The notes: a model not told the origin generated them from the sequence alone. A stretch of 64,000 nt of DNA from Gordionus sp. m RMFG-2023 (GCF_954871325.1 NC_088776.1:16120052-16184051), one strand, 5' to 3'. Counted from the first letter of the stretch, positions 48,101 to 58,785 are shown. Translations and numbers: made by a program.

Positions 48101-50987
48101 ATAAATTATATATAAATATCAAAATTTAGGAGAAAAAGAGGTAAAATTGTTGCAATGTATACCGTGAGCATGTATTAGAAATATCAAAATTTAAATTTGT
48201 GATGGAAATCATATTGGATAAAATTTAAAATAGAGTGCTTTAAGATTTTTGAATATAAATATGGGTTATACATTGGCCTGAAAATTTTTTTTTGCATACA
48301 TAGTCAGGCCTGATCAAAAAACCAAGTCCCATGCAACTTTCATAAAATTTTGCCAGTTATTTTTATTGAATGTCCTAAATTTAATTTTATATTTAGAATA
48401 AAATTTAGATTGAAATCATATTGTGTAAAATATAAAATAGAAATGCTTGAAAATATTTTAATTTTAAATATGGGCTAGACATTGGCCTGAAATTTTTTTT
48501 TGCAGAAATCGCCAGGCCTGATTAAAAAACCAACCTCATGAACTTCATATTCTGATTTTATTTTTAAATGAATTATGACTTATTTTATTTCAGTTCTCAA
48601 CTAACAAAATTATTATAGTCTTTGGCAGGCTTGAGAAAATTTTTCCAACAATATGGTTTTTAGAGATTTACCTATCTCCAGGCTTGGGAAAAAATTACAA
48701 AATTATTATGGGTTGGCAAGGTTTTAGTAGAAAAATTTCAGGCCAATGTCTGGTCCATATTTAAAATAAAAAAATTTTCAAGGATATCTATTTTAAATTT
48801 TTACTCAATATGATTTCTATTACAAATTTAAATTTTATTCTAAATATAAAATTAAATTTAGATATTGTTATTAAATTAAAATAGAAATAAATGGAATATA
48901 TAATTAAATTTAGGACATTGTTATTAAATTACAATAGAAATAAATGGCAAAATTATATGAAAGTTGCATGGGACTTGGTTTTTTGATCAGGCCTGGCTAT
49001 GTCTGCAAAAAAAATTTTTAGGCCAATGTCCACCCCATATTTAAAATTAAAAAATTTCCAAGCATCTCTTTTTTAAAATTTAATCAATATGATTTCTATC
49101 TCAAATTTAAATTTTATTCTAAATATAAAATTAAATTTAAGACATTATTATTAAATTACAATAGAAATAAATGGCAAAATTTTGGGAAAGTTGCATAGGA
49201 AGGGGTTTTTGATCAGCCCTAGCTGTGTCTGCAAAACAAAATTTTGAGGCCAATGTCTAGCCCATATTTAAAATTCAAAAATTTTGAAGAATTTCTATTT
49301 TTAATTTTACCCAATATGATTCCTATCACATATTTAAATTTTGATATTTCTAATACCCTTAATGCTCACGGGTTACATTGCAACAATTTTACCTCTTTTT
49401 CTCCTAAATTTTAATATAAAGCATATTTAGTACCATATACACAAACTAACTAATTACCCCTCAACCCCGTCATTCTTGACGGGTTATTAGCTAGTATTAT
49501 AATAAAAGGCGATATGAGTCGTGAAAAGCGTCACATAGTGTGTATTTTTTTTGAAATAATACCTAGGAAAGGAAGTTAAAAATTTCATGCTAGTTCTCAT
49601 AATGGATTTGATTTATTTAAAAAAAAAGGAAATATATAATTTCAGCAAATTAAAATTATAACTTATAAGAATAAAAAAATTCATAGCCGAAAAATTATGG
49701 TTAATAATAAAGTATAATAACGTAGTCTAGTGCTATTATTGGGTCTATTTTTTCAGGTCTGGCCCAATCCTAATTTTTTATCATCTTTTTCAATGATCCA
49801 AGTCCCATCCAAAAATTCTTTTCGGAAAGAGGAGTCGGTTCCAATTCGAATAAAATTTTTATCGGAATGTTAATAAATTTCGATATTTCAACGAAAGCTG
49901 AAAAATTATAAGCACTGAAGGAAAATAAAAAAAATTTGATGTTATTTTTTAAAGGAATTCTATTTATAAAAAAAACATAGTAAACTATAGAATTTAAAAT
50001 TTTGTCGAGGTTCACTATTGTCGAATAACATTTTAGAATCTCGAATCGGCCGGACACATGCAGGACTTTCATGGCGTCAAACTAGCCTTTTATCATTTAG
50101 GCGCATTCAACAGTCATATTTTTTATTTATTTAGGCCTACCTTAAATAACATTCAAATAAATAATATTCGAAATTAAATTTTAGCTTATTAAGCAAGTTC
50201 TTACGGTTCTCTCTTCTTTCTTTCTTTAAAAAGTTTTTTAAAAAAAAGTTTACCCAGCAGTCGACCCATCGTTACACTTTATAGATTTGTTCGCGAATAG
50301 ATATTTGGTCAAGTATTCAGTCGTTAAATTTTTTGTTCGTTGGTAGGTATCAAATGAAAATTTTGAATTGGAAAGATTGGTAAAAACATTGGGCACTGAC
50401 TTAGTTTTTTCCAATTCTTCCTTTCGATTCACCGTTCTTACATTATTGATATCATCGTCATTAAGTTCGATTATTTTTGATAAATTAGAGTAGGAGATCG
50501 ATTCCAACTTGGCTAGATTTGATGGTCTATGAGATTCGTTCTGAATCTCGGCTAATTCTGCCTCTCCTTCGTTCATGATTTTGTCGAGGTAAGTGGACTC
50601 CCTATCTGCTACATCGAAGTAATCCGGGTTATTTATGATTACGTAATTATCTATTTGATAGGGAGTACCATTTTTACCGATATCAATATCATTGTAATTA
50701 TAAAGCATTTTAATGTCAGGAGAGGTTATTTGGCCTTTCTTAAAATTCAAATCGAGCCCGAAATCTTGATAAACTAGCAAAGATAGTATGAATATGAGAG
50801 GAAATGTTACGGTTAGAGTGAAGAATATCATTATGATAGTAAACAGTGAATCGTGAAATCTATTATAATAAAAAAAGGTATAAATATACATAACATAATA
50901 ATATTTATTAAATTTAAATATGAGAAAAATATACCTATATTTTTTGAAATTATAAGCATAGCTGAATTGGTCAGGAGTTATTAACAT
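36140..50987 (-). CDS. NOTUM: Notum palmitoleoyl-protein carboxylesterase, 14 exons, complete
   Basis: Exons (- strand): 50987-50935, 50859-50254, 46898-46846, 46802-46707, 46665-46605, 41749-41688, 41647-41548, 41486-41202, 40518-40418, 40350-40212, 38270-38223, 38163-38080, 38021-37945, 36417-36140. They join in phase to 2043 nt, 680 residues. Notum removes palmitoleate from Wnt proteins outside the cell. Landmarks are CNDGSTAGYY (213-222), LEGGWFC (236-242), PYCSSDLWSG (293-302), GTSAGG with Ser344, QWLFDEAQ with Asp483, ACISHG with His529 and CRWPHCNQACP (615-625). The three catalytic residues match human Ser232, Asp340 and His389. Oddities are a hydrophobic segment at 22-47 after a basic start (signal anchor rather than a typical signal peptide), a 170-residue acidic/Asn-rich stretch before CNDG, and a Lys/Arg-rich insert (about 560-600). 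One donor (GTCTGA after 41202) is weak. Confidence 0.95.
36418..37944. other. NOTUM intron 13 (1527 nt)
   Basis: Non-coding. It contains a truncated MITE at about 37425-37640 that matches 52565-52806 in inverse orientation. Nothing else is recognised. Confidence 0.8.
37425..37640 (+). repeat. MITE fragment in NOTUM intron 13
   Basis: Shares ATTTTATTGGAGnTC, TTATTGTAGG and AAAAGTTATTAACTTTTA with the reverse complement of 52565-52806. The termini are not preserved. Confidence 0.6.
38409..40182. mobile_element. hAT element filling NOTUM intron 10
   Basis: The inverted ends are TAGAGGTTTGCAAGGGG (38409) and the reverse complement of CCCTTTGCAGACCTCTA (to 40182). They are flanked by CTCCTAAT and TTCTTAAT (6 of 8 equal), an aged 8-bp target duplication. 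Its removal would leave an intron of about 160 nt. It has no coding capacity of its own and contains a second element at 38608-39895. Confidence 0.85.
38608..39895. mobile_element. hAT-like element nested inside 38409-40182
   Basis: The inverted ends are CAATGTTGTTAAAGCTACTTTTAG and AAGAGCTACTTCAACAGCATTA. They are flanked by CATATGTG (38600-38607) and CATTTATG (39896-39903), 6 of 8 equal. The interior is AT-rich without a readable transposase. Confidence 0.75.
40519..41201. other. NOTUM intron 8 (683 nt) with degenerate GGCTCG ladder
   Basis: At 40655-40830 the motifs CCCGGCTCGA and AAGCTCGG alternate with A/T runs, like the GC ladders of the hAT-type elements. This is probably a worn MITE. 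Confidence 0.5.
42740..45005 (-). mobile_element. APE-type LINE (RTE/jockey-like) in NOTUM intron 5, 5'-truncated, inactive
   Basis: On the - strand, in order: the endonuclease C-terminal part with PNRDDSRKILDLCCSNNLKI...NTF and SGHRDQSQDHS (about 45000-44765), a linker with SRGYSDRKLWKTIERS (about 44470), and reverse transcriptase with IRKLKNRKAPGSDYITGEHL (about 44080). Then follow KKGVKQSCVISPILFN (about 43540), SYAADLVIITKDLEE where family members have YADD (about 43400), KIKYLGITLDNRGG and TLLYGCET (about 43065). The first catalytic Asp of YADD is replaced by Ala, and stops and frame changes occur. The N-terminal part of the endonuclease is missing, as usual for 5'-truncated LINE copies. 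It lies on the same strand as NOTUM. Confidence 0.85.
45006..46604. other. rest of NOTUM intron 5 (donor side)
   Basis: AT-rich, with homopolymer C runs at about 45491-45507, 45660-45675 and 46047-46070. No exon of NOTUM is missing here, because the flanking exons join in phase. Confidence 0.6.
46970..47170. repeat. probable worn MITE in NOTUM intron 2
   Basis: Begins GGCGTGTCCAAAATTTTCG, resembling CAGGCGCGT-type hAT ends, and contains polypurine and polypyrimidine runs. No matching end was found. Confidence 0.35.
47250..47352 (-). repeat. tRNA-like SINE, copy 2 (NOTUM intron 2)
   Basis: On the - strand it has the same leader as copy 1 (AAAAAATTGTGATTTT), an A box at 47323-47312 (TGGCCTAGTCCA), a B box at about 47281-47270 (GGTTCGAATCC) and GATCATGTTTTTT. 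It differs from copy 1 at many internal positions, so the two are separate, aged copies of one family. Confidence 0.7.
47374..47632. mobile_element. small foldback/MITE, about 105-bp inverted arms
   Basis: Left arm 47374-47484 and right arm 47520-47632 are imperfect inverse copies. Paired blocks are CGGCGAAGTATA and TATACTTCGCCG, ACTGGTGCAGCCGTT and AACGGCGGCACCAGT, and GAATTTATAGTTA and TAACTATGAATTC. A spacer of about 35 bases separates them. The RNA of this region would form a long hairpin inside the NOTUM pre-mRNA. No coding capacity. Confidence 0.85.
48031..49497. mobile_element. large foldback element with repeated internal units (NOTUM intron 2)
   Basis: The outer ends are ACTAGCTGACGAGGTTGAAGGGTAATTA (read in two halves) and its imperfect inverse TAATTACCCCTCAACCCCGTC...GGGTTATTAGCTAGT. 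Each arm carries the TTAGGAGAAAAAGAGGTAAA block and then two units of roughly 200-300 bases. Each unit has a GGCCTGA...CAGGCCTGAT motif pair and TTTAATTTTATATTTAGAAT. The centre lies near 48650. Flanks TTATTACCA and TTATAATAA (6 of 9) could be an aged 9-bp duplication, as for Mutator or foldback elements. Confidence 0.75.
49750..50072. other. intron 2 DNA near exon 2, no gene
   Basis: A 100-codon frame on the - strand is AT-driven. GGTCTGGCCCAATCC at about 49756 resembles the worn GC-ladder motifs. Confidence 0.4.
50860..50934 (-). other. NOTUM intron 1, 75 nt, frame-preserving
   Basis: GTATAT...AG intron, length divisible by three and without an in-frame stop. It interrupts an AGA codon directly before the hydrophobic segment. 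If it were kept in the mRNA, the protein would gain 25 residues rich in Phe, Tyr and Ile. Confidence 0.8.
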
Positions 50988-51340
50988 GCTAAAAATAATT
51001 TACACTACTGATTGGTATTTGTATTTCTTCGAAATACATTTTATAAAAAATAGGTAAAGTTTATAATATATTTTAAAGGAATTTTATTTATAATTTTTAA
51101 AATTTTATATTATTATAATTATAATCCTCATTTTATAAATTTATTATTTTATATAATGCAAATCGAAATGTTAAAATAAAATTTGAAATTTATATTTTTT
51201 AATAATATCAAAGGAAAAATTCCGCCTATATAGAAAAAGATATTATATTTTAAATATTTTATTAAAAATATCATTTTATATGATTTTTTTTATTAGGAGA
51301 ATCAATAGAAAGAAAAGAAATAGGAACTAAATTAAAAAGA

Positions 51341-51486
51341 TTAGTGTGGGGATCGCTGAGTAATTAAAATAGTTTCATTAATAATTTTTTTTATTTTACC
51401 TGAGGTGGAGCATAATCAAAAGCATTTTCAGCCGTTCTAAATTTAATTAGTGCTTTCAATCGTCCATTTAGGCGAAAGAAAAGTAT
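51341..51486 (-). CDS. possible last two exons of an unidentified gene
   Basis: The - strand 51486-51400 reads FFRLNGRLKALIKFRTAENA and FDYAPPQ, ending at a good donor (CAG/GTAAAA). A 44-nt gap with an AG acceptor, the typical intron size here, leads to RSPH and a stop at 51341. Against it, an in-frame stop lies just upstream and no AG acceptor precedes the first block. It is a gene end, a relic, or chance. Confidence 0.25.
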
Positions 51487-52430
51487 TTAAGCACCCATAA
51501 AATCTCAAGAGTTAAGAGCCTGAGGCATCATAGAAACATGTAATATATATCCATTTTACATAATATCGCGATAACCTCTCTTAAAAATTAACGTATTTAT
51601 ACATAGCCTAATAAATTATTATGTTCGTATGTTTTTTTTAAAAAATATTTCTATACCCGAGATTTTGAAAAAGGTTAAAAGAAAAATAAATATAATATAA
51701 TATTTCATGTTCCAGTTTATTTTACAAATTAAACCCTCTTAAGGCCCTTTTAAAGACGCATTTAAATTTGCCAAAATTGAAGTTTTATGACAATTGTCAA
51801 CCATCTACCATTCTAACATTTGTATGATGATTGCACAAAATAATGACGCGTGACTATAATTTATTGTAAAAAATGAATTAACATATAGATGTTAAAATAA
51901 AACGAACGTAATTCATCCTTCCTATTATCAAATGACAACCTGAATTTTTAATTTAAATATTTTTACATAACTCGTTAATTAATGTTATGGTTTCATTCAC
52001 ATTGAATAAATAAGAGCATAAAAATTTGTTTCATCATAATGCTAAATTTTTCTAAATTAGAAAAGATTCTAATTTAATATAAGGTCTGGCATCTATAAAA
52101 ATATCAAGGTAATATGGCTTCGGTTGGTAAAGTTAAAAAAAGCGTTCAGGAGCCAGGGTGCCTAAATTTAATATAAGCAGTTCGCCGAAGATATTTATTC
52201 AAGCATTTATTTACACCAAGCATAAAGCTATAACTTATAGAATTGTTTAGACCAGTCGTAAGAACTACTATTTAAATTGGGAAATTTTAATTCAATTATG
52301 ATAAGGGAAAAACATGATGCCGTTTTTTTAAAATTAAGCCTATTAAAGATGCCTTCCGGTATAGAGATGGTAAATGTTAGGTACACTAATTTTTACAAGC
52401 TTGGGGACTATTTATTAAAAAATCATTTAT
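51487..52430. other. AT-rich DNA, no firm gene
   Basis: A short + strand frame at about 52114-52176 (MASVGKVKKSVQEPG...) stands out in composition but has no support. Confidence 0.35.
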
Positions 52431-52432
52431 GA

Positions 52433-52806
52433 AAGCGCGTAACCAAAGGGTGAGGGTAAATCCCCCATCGCAAATTTGTCTGTTCTCGTAATTATTATTT
52501 TAAGCTAATAAAATTTTTTACCCCTACATACCCCTTTCCCCCTAAAATGTACAATATATAACTATAAAGAAGAATTTGAAAGAATAATTACTAAAAGTTA
52601 ATAACTTTTTAAATTAAAGACTAAAAATTCAAATTTTTTTAAGAATATTTATAAAAAAAATAGAAAATCCAAGATTATTTTTATGAAAATATATTATAGA
52701 CAAAGACCTACAATAAGTAGACCTAACGATCTCCAATAAAATTTATAGTGGAAAAAACTACTTAATAATGTCCCACCCCCTCTAAAATCTTGAATACGCC
52801 TATGCA
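52433..52806 (-). mobile_element. MITE, hAT-like ends
   Basis: Left GCGCGTAACCAAAGGGTGAGGG and right GAATACGCCTATGC resemble CAGGCGCGT-type hAT ends in inverse. The interior matches 37425-37640 in inverse orientation. Confidence 0.55.
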
Positions 52807-53600
52807 TTTATGAAATATAAATAAAATTGCATAATTAGGTGTTTTACTTATTGTAGTCATTGAATGATATAAAAAGAAAGAATGATGCATTTTGAAAAAA
52901 TTTTGAATATTTTAAGTCAATATTTTAATATTAGAAATCCGAGAACATATTGAAATTAATTCATTTAAAAATTATTAGGCGATTATTAACTAAAAGAAAT
53001 TTAAAATCCAATATCTTATTTGAATTAAATGAATTGGTAATTTTATTTAAAAAGGCTATATGATTTTTTTATACCAAAAAATTATAAATTAGTTTGAATT
53101 TAATACATTAAAAGAATAAAAATAAATTAGTTTAGAAATGATGGGGACAGGAGAGGGTGACAAAAACATGATAATTCAAATTTTAATTATAAACCTTTTA
53201 TAAAGTAATTCAGGTAGTGTATGATTATGAATATACTATTATTTTTAAATAATATAAAACCTATGCTAATTATAACGGTGAATATTTTCTTTTTATAAAG
53301 CAACTTTCCTTTTGATCCTCAAAACGCTTTATTTTTTATAAAAACACAATAATATCTTCTACATATTACAGTGTAAAAGTAGATAATGATTAAGAGATAA
53401 AGCATATTTTCTACTACGAAAAAGACAATATGAAAAATAAAGACGACTAATTTGTTATTATGTCGCCAAGAAATTTATTTTATTATATTTTAATTTTATA
53501 ATACCTTTTTATATATTCAAAAATATATAATCGGTAGTAATAAAAAAGGTGCAGGAAAAGGGCTTCGAATGTATAGAAGTCTAACACAAAGACAATATAC
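52807..53600. other. AT-rich DNA, no gene seen
   Basis: No supported exon or element. Confidence 0.5.
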
Positions 53601-53613
53601 CTGAAATAATAAC

Positions 53614-53737
53614 TCATTTCCGATGAATGTCAAAAGTTGGATCCGTACCAAAGAAAATCAAACTGCCTGTTGGTCCTTCGTCTGATATGACCTTCGCAAT
53701 CTGTCTTCGGTCAAGTTTTTGGAATAGGTTTTTAACC
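53614..53737 (-). CDS. possible terminal exon, unidentified
   Basis: After an AG at 53739-53738 the - strand reads VKNLFQKLDRRQIAKVISDE then GPTGSLIFFGTDPTFDIHRK and a stop. Composition and residue use look like real protein and not AT noise. Another coding-like block, CDPYGVYVLDMEHF, lies upstream at about 54050-54000 but could not be joined to it in phase. I do not recognise the family. Confidence 0.35.
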
Positions 53738-54131
53738 CTTAATTACATAAAAATATTAAATGATATATATTTTTATATATTGTAATAAATATGAACTGTT
53801 TTTGTTATTATAAATTTTAGACCATATTTATAAAATTAAATTTTAAATTATATAAATTGTTAATATTTTTGCAAATTGTGAATTTTTTTTATAATATAAA
53901 ATAAAATTATTTTTTTTATAGAAAAATAGAAAATGGCTCAGTCATTAATCAGTTACCGGAAATCAAAATGGCCTAAATAACAATGATTACTTCTGTATTA
54001 TTTTGACTATCTTAAGGTCGTTCTGCTAAAAATGTTCCATGTCCAAAACGTAAACACCGTAGGGATCACAGGAACTGGAATATATACATTTTTCCATATT
54101 TTTATGATAAGTTATAAATTGTTTTTTAAAA

Positions 54132-54620
54132 TCATTTGAGAAGCACCCCCCCCCCTCTCTCTTCACTAAAATCATTCTCTACACCCTGGAAATTGGTAAA
54201 ATTTAAAAAATTATCTCTCTGCTGTAAGTATATTTTAAAATTTTTATTATCATTTTCAAATCTATACATCCAATAAAATAGTAGAGATGTACCAATCGGA
54301 ACCAATTTATTCGCTGATTTCATACCAGATAATAAATTTTTAATTACCTTGCCAGCTTCTGTACTGGAACCGGATCTTACAAAAAATATTGATTAATTCT
54401 CCTATACGTAGAATGCCAATTAATTCAATAAAAATATATTTACATTTATTTAGTATATCATCAACAATAAAACAAATATAATTCTCTTCCCTACTCCGGC
54501 CTAAGGCCGACTCTCTTTTGATCAAAGCCCTACCCCTTCCTTTGCGAAGCTCTAGCTTATCTTTTTCAAATTCCTTCCATTCCTGCCAGCCCCAGCAATG
54601 GTTCTACAAACCCCGGGTTT
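54132..54620 (-). other. coding-like open frames, probably a worn transposon
   Basis: On the - strand, about 54607-54340 is open with WQEWKEFEKDKLELRKGRGR near its start, and 54323-54132 is also open. The right edge (54540-54640) is GC-rich with a CCCCGGG core, like the end of a transposon. No domain was recognised. Confidence 0.3.
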
Positions 54621-54639
54621 GGGAATTGGAAAGGCAAAA

Positions 54640-56390
54640 ATTTAATTGCATTCGTTTTTAAGGAAAAAAAACATTTTTTAAAAAATATTATTTTAGGACA
54701 TATGATGATTTTTACTAAAATTGCGCCGACACCTATAATTATTTAAAAAAAAACATTTATAACTGCGAATAATTATTTGAGATGTGAATATGAATTATTA
54801 TATTAATTTTGGCTGCAAATTTATAATTTTTCAAAATTGACATCGGAATTATATTTCCATATATAATTATATATTTAATATGATATAATAAATATTATAT
54901 ATTTTTTTTAAATTTATAATAAAAATATTCATTAAACCATTAATGACCATTTACAATAACTCTTTGATATTTTACCGCTTCCATTAAATTTTAAAATTAA
55001 AAAAAAATCAATTTATAAAATAATCTAATTTATTATAAAAAATATAATGATGATTTTATAGTCCAACCAAGAGATAAATATATAATTTTGTTAATCTTTG
55101 ATCTTAATGATTATATATTTTATTTTGGTATACATAAATATTTATAGAAAAAAATCTAAGCATTATATCTTCTCACTTTTTAGCACTATAAATTTTCCAA
55201 TCATTTCTCTCAAAACTTATTCTTAATTAATGATATATATGCGAGATTTGTGTTTATTTTTTTATAACTTTAATGATTTTAGAGTAAAAAATATTATTCA
55301 ATTGAATGTGGCAGTAATTCAATTAAATTGATTGAATTTTTGAATTTAGGCACAGAATAGAATTCATTTTCCTGGAAATTCGATTTATAATATAAGTTTC
55401 TTAATATATACTCCAAAAAATGAGCACTTTATTTTCAAAGGAAGTGCTAAAATTAGCAAACCGATCTATATCTAGGTTGGCCTAAACGGTCTAAAATTAA
55501 CTTGATTAGATATTTTAATTTCAAATTCTCTTCTTCGTCTTGTTTCATTTTGCAAACATTTTCAGATTTCTCTCACGGATTCGTCTTAGAAAATATAAGC
55601 TTATTATTTTACTTTTATTCGAGTATATATTAGGGGAGACCAGAGCTAGTTGAAATGTAGAGCGTGTCAAATAATTTTATCCCATTTTTTAAAATTAATT
55701 TAGATATTTTAGTTCTATCATAATTAGAAATGTGCAACCAGATTAATTAAAAGATGCGTTTCAAATGTATATAAATTCAGATATATGGCCTAAATAGTAT
55801 CCTGATAAAATAAACTCATAAAATTCTATTTAAATATTGATACCGTTTTTTCAATACATATAAGATACTATTTTTTTTAAATATAAGGTGTAAACATTGT
55901 CTAAATAGAAAATCTATTGTTAACTAAAAACTCAAATTATGAAGGGAGACTTTTATTTATATACAAAGTAGATTATTAAAATTCTTATTAAATATTATTG
56001 TTAATTTTAATCATTTCCAATGGTTTCATTGAGGCATCCCCATTTATTTAAACACATTTTCAGACACACTAAATGTCTTTCCACTGGTGCATTGGAAGGT
56101 AGCACTGTGCTATACATTATGACTTTTATATTAGGATAAGTTTAAAAAATTTAAAATCCTGACAAATATATAATATTTAAATTTGATGTCATTTAATCTA
56201 AGGGGAGTAAAAATTAAGTATATCTTTCAATTTTTTTCTGGAATTTTTTAAGTTTCATGAAGGACTCCCTAAAGTTTCCCAGAGTGATGCTAATTAAAGG
56301 AATAAAATGATGCTTTTAATATTTCTAATTGTTTATGCAATTTTTGTGGCATGGTTGTTATCATTTTATACTGTGAATATGTCTGTACAT
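54640..56390. other. AT-rich DNA, no gene seen
   Basis: TTAGGGGAGACCAGAGCTAGTTG near 55633 resembles TAGGGGATACTGGGGCTAGTC near 41788 and may be the end of a small DNA transposon family. Nothing else is recognisable. Confidence 0.4.
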
Positions 56391-56399
56391 TAGTATTCT

Positions 56400-58220
56400 C
56401 AAGAGAGGAGCCGACCCAATTAACAATGAATGAAGAATATTCCATCAGAGCGTTTATTGTTCCTTATGTTCATCCATATAGGTTCAAGTGTTAACAGCGT
56501 GTTCGCACTTGTGAAGGCCTGGCGAATTATGCTATTTACAATTTTGTGTCTAATTAATCCTCTTCTAGAGCATTTACAATGGGGAGGTGGTGGTTTTATT
56601 AAAAAACGTGAAAGAGTAACTATGTTACAATTAGTTCGGAATCACATAGGTTTTCCAAAAATAAACATTGACCCAAGTTTCACTTGGTATGGCCTCCAAC
56701 AATTCATGCTCAATTTTTCTTTATGAACTCCAGGCTGTTCATCGTCAAAAATGGCTCTTTCGATAATATATATTAACGGGATATTAGTGACAAATACCAG
56801 TCTTTTTAATAGAAAGCAGAAGGGCGAGGGTGGGAAGGGAATTTAGGTCCCACTATTAAGGCATTGTCTAATTTGGGGTCATTATATTGTACGAAAACTG
56901 GGTCCATGTTAGGGTAATCCAATCTTGATAATAAAAAGTAAGAAGATGAGAGTGAAAAGGGGAACGAACATCGATCCTCCGAATTTAGTTGGTAAGGTGG
57001 TTTAATCAAGGGAGAGGTGGAAATATTAAGTTCGAGGCCTTGCCTTTAAGATCACTGTGCATATTAATATTGGCAAATATTGGAGCAAACCGGGGGGGGG
57101 GGGGGGTTGTACTATTTGTGATAATAAGAAAGCTTTTAATAAGAAAGAACTCCTGAGAAGCAGGTAATAATAAGAGGGATGATTTGTTTCAAGTGAGGCT
57201 TAAAATTCGATTATCATTAGATGACATTTGGGCTCATACTAATCTTAACCTGGTTACTTTTGTTTAGTAAAAGAGGGGGAAAATATGTTGTAGTTCTTAA
57301 GATCAATACTTGTCAGCGATTGAGGTCCATAAGATTTCGCGTTTAAAAATCAATGGTAAGAGACTAGAGAGTATCCGATTGGTATACTAAGATGTGTTAT
57401 AGCTGACTTGTTTTATAGTCTGAATGACATGCCGATACTTTAAAAATTTATTTGACACTTGTCCCTGTTTAATAAGCATTGTAGGGGGAACAAGTTCATC
57501 TATGATCAGTAGAACTTTAAGCACCTTCCGATGGTCCCTACAAAGATTTCGCCATTTAAATACCATGTATTTAATATTTGATTGCAGTGCTCTATTATTT
57601 GATTGACAATTGTTTGAAGCTCAAAGCATAAAGAGCGGATCTGAATAAGTAGTCTTGTTGGATTCCTTGATGGGAAGATATTTAATTATCAAGGTATTTT
57701 AGGGAAGTGGTAAAGGATTTACTATTATATATTGAAAATAAGGAGGATATATTTGAATAAAGATAGAAATTAAATGAGAGCGATGGATAGGATTGAATGC
57801 ATTGTTGTAATAAGGTTTAAGGATATTTATATTTGTCTTATTCTCAAGGACAATTGGTGTAGCATAAGAAGCAGATTGCACCCATCTTTAATTTCGAAAT
57901 TAAGTTGGTAAGGTTAGAGAGTAGAGCTTTGTGAACTTTTATTCTGAACACAAATTAATTTTGTATAAGGGTCGAAAGATGAATCCTATAGCATTTAGCG
58001 GGCACCTCTCTTTTTGAATAGCTACTTATCTAGCCACAATTTAAATGAGAATGACTTTATTAGGAGTGCCGTCTTCCATATTATTTTTAAAAGACTTAGA
58101 TTAATTAGAAATGAGTTTTTGGAGGAAATGGGTTTGGGAACGTCTTGGAGATATATCAACCGAATCCCATCGAGCAGGCAGAGTCTTTATTTAAAGAGTT
58201 TATTGTGTCTATAACTTAAA
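56400..58220. other. GC-richer block of unknown origin, probably a decayed element
   Basis: The base composition is clearly less AT-rich than on either side. Open stretches occur on both strands: 56430-56726 (+, with FIKKRERVTMLQLVRNHIGF), 57605-57415 (-, with YMVFKWRNLCRDHRKVLKVL and LLIIDELVPPT) and 58014-58214 (+). None is long or recognisable. The mixture of broken frames suggests a dead mobile element. A run of Gs lies at about 57091-57106. Confidence 0.45.
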
Positions 58221-58611
58221 AAAAATATTAAAATTTTTAATAGAATAAAAAAAAGTGAAATAAAATTGCATCCAAATGATTCAAATAATTGATACAGCTA
58301 GAAATGTCTAAATTAGATACTTGTTACAAAATTTATCTATATATATATATTTAGGTTCTTACTTTATCAATTCTAGCATCTATAAAAAAAATATTTTGAA
58401 ATGATAAACTACTACAAATTTTATATATAAGATATAAAATTTTGATATCAAATTTGATAAAGTTTTGTTAATTTATAATATTAAAAATTATTAATATACA
58501 AATATAATAACTTTTATAGCAAAGTTTGACCTTATTCTATAATTTGAATTTTGCTAACATTTATTATTCTAAATATGATTTCAATTATAATTAGTAAAGC
58601 TTAGACCTGAC

Positions 58612-58785
58612 ATCAGGTCCATAGCCAGAAAGCTTCAGTGGACGGGGGGGGGGATTTATTTGGGGTCCAATATTTTTTGGGGTTGATTTTTTAATCCATT
58701 AAAAACAAATTGTTAAGTTTGGGGACCATAATTTTTTAAAGGGGAGGGGGAACCCTTATGCCCCCCCCCTATGACTACGAAGATC
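58612..58785. mobile_element. small MITE, hAT-like worn ends
   Basis: Starts CAGGTCCATAGCCAG and ends CTATGACTACGAAGATC, weak inverted repeats of the CAGG-CGTAGCCAG type. G-runs lie inside the left end and C-runs inside the right, as in hAT copies A-C. Confidence 0.5.
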
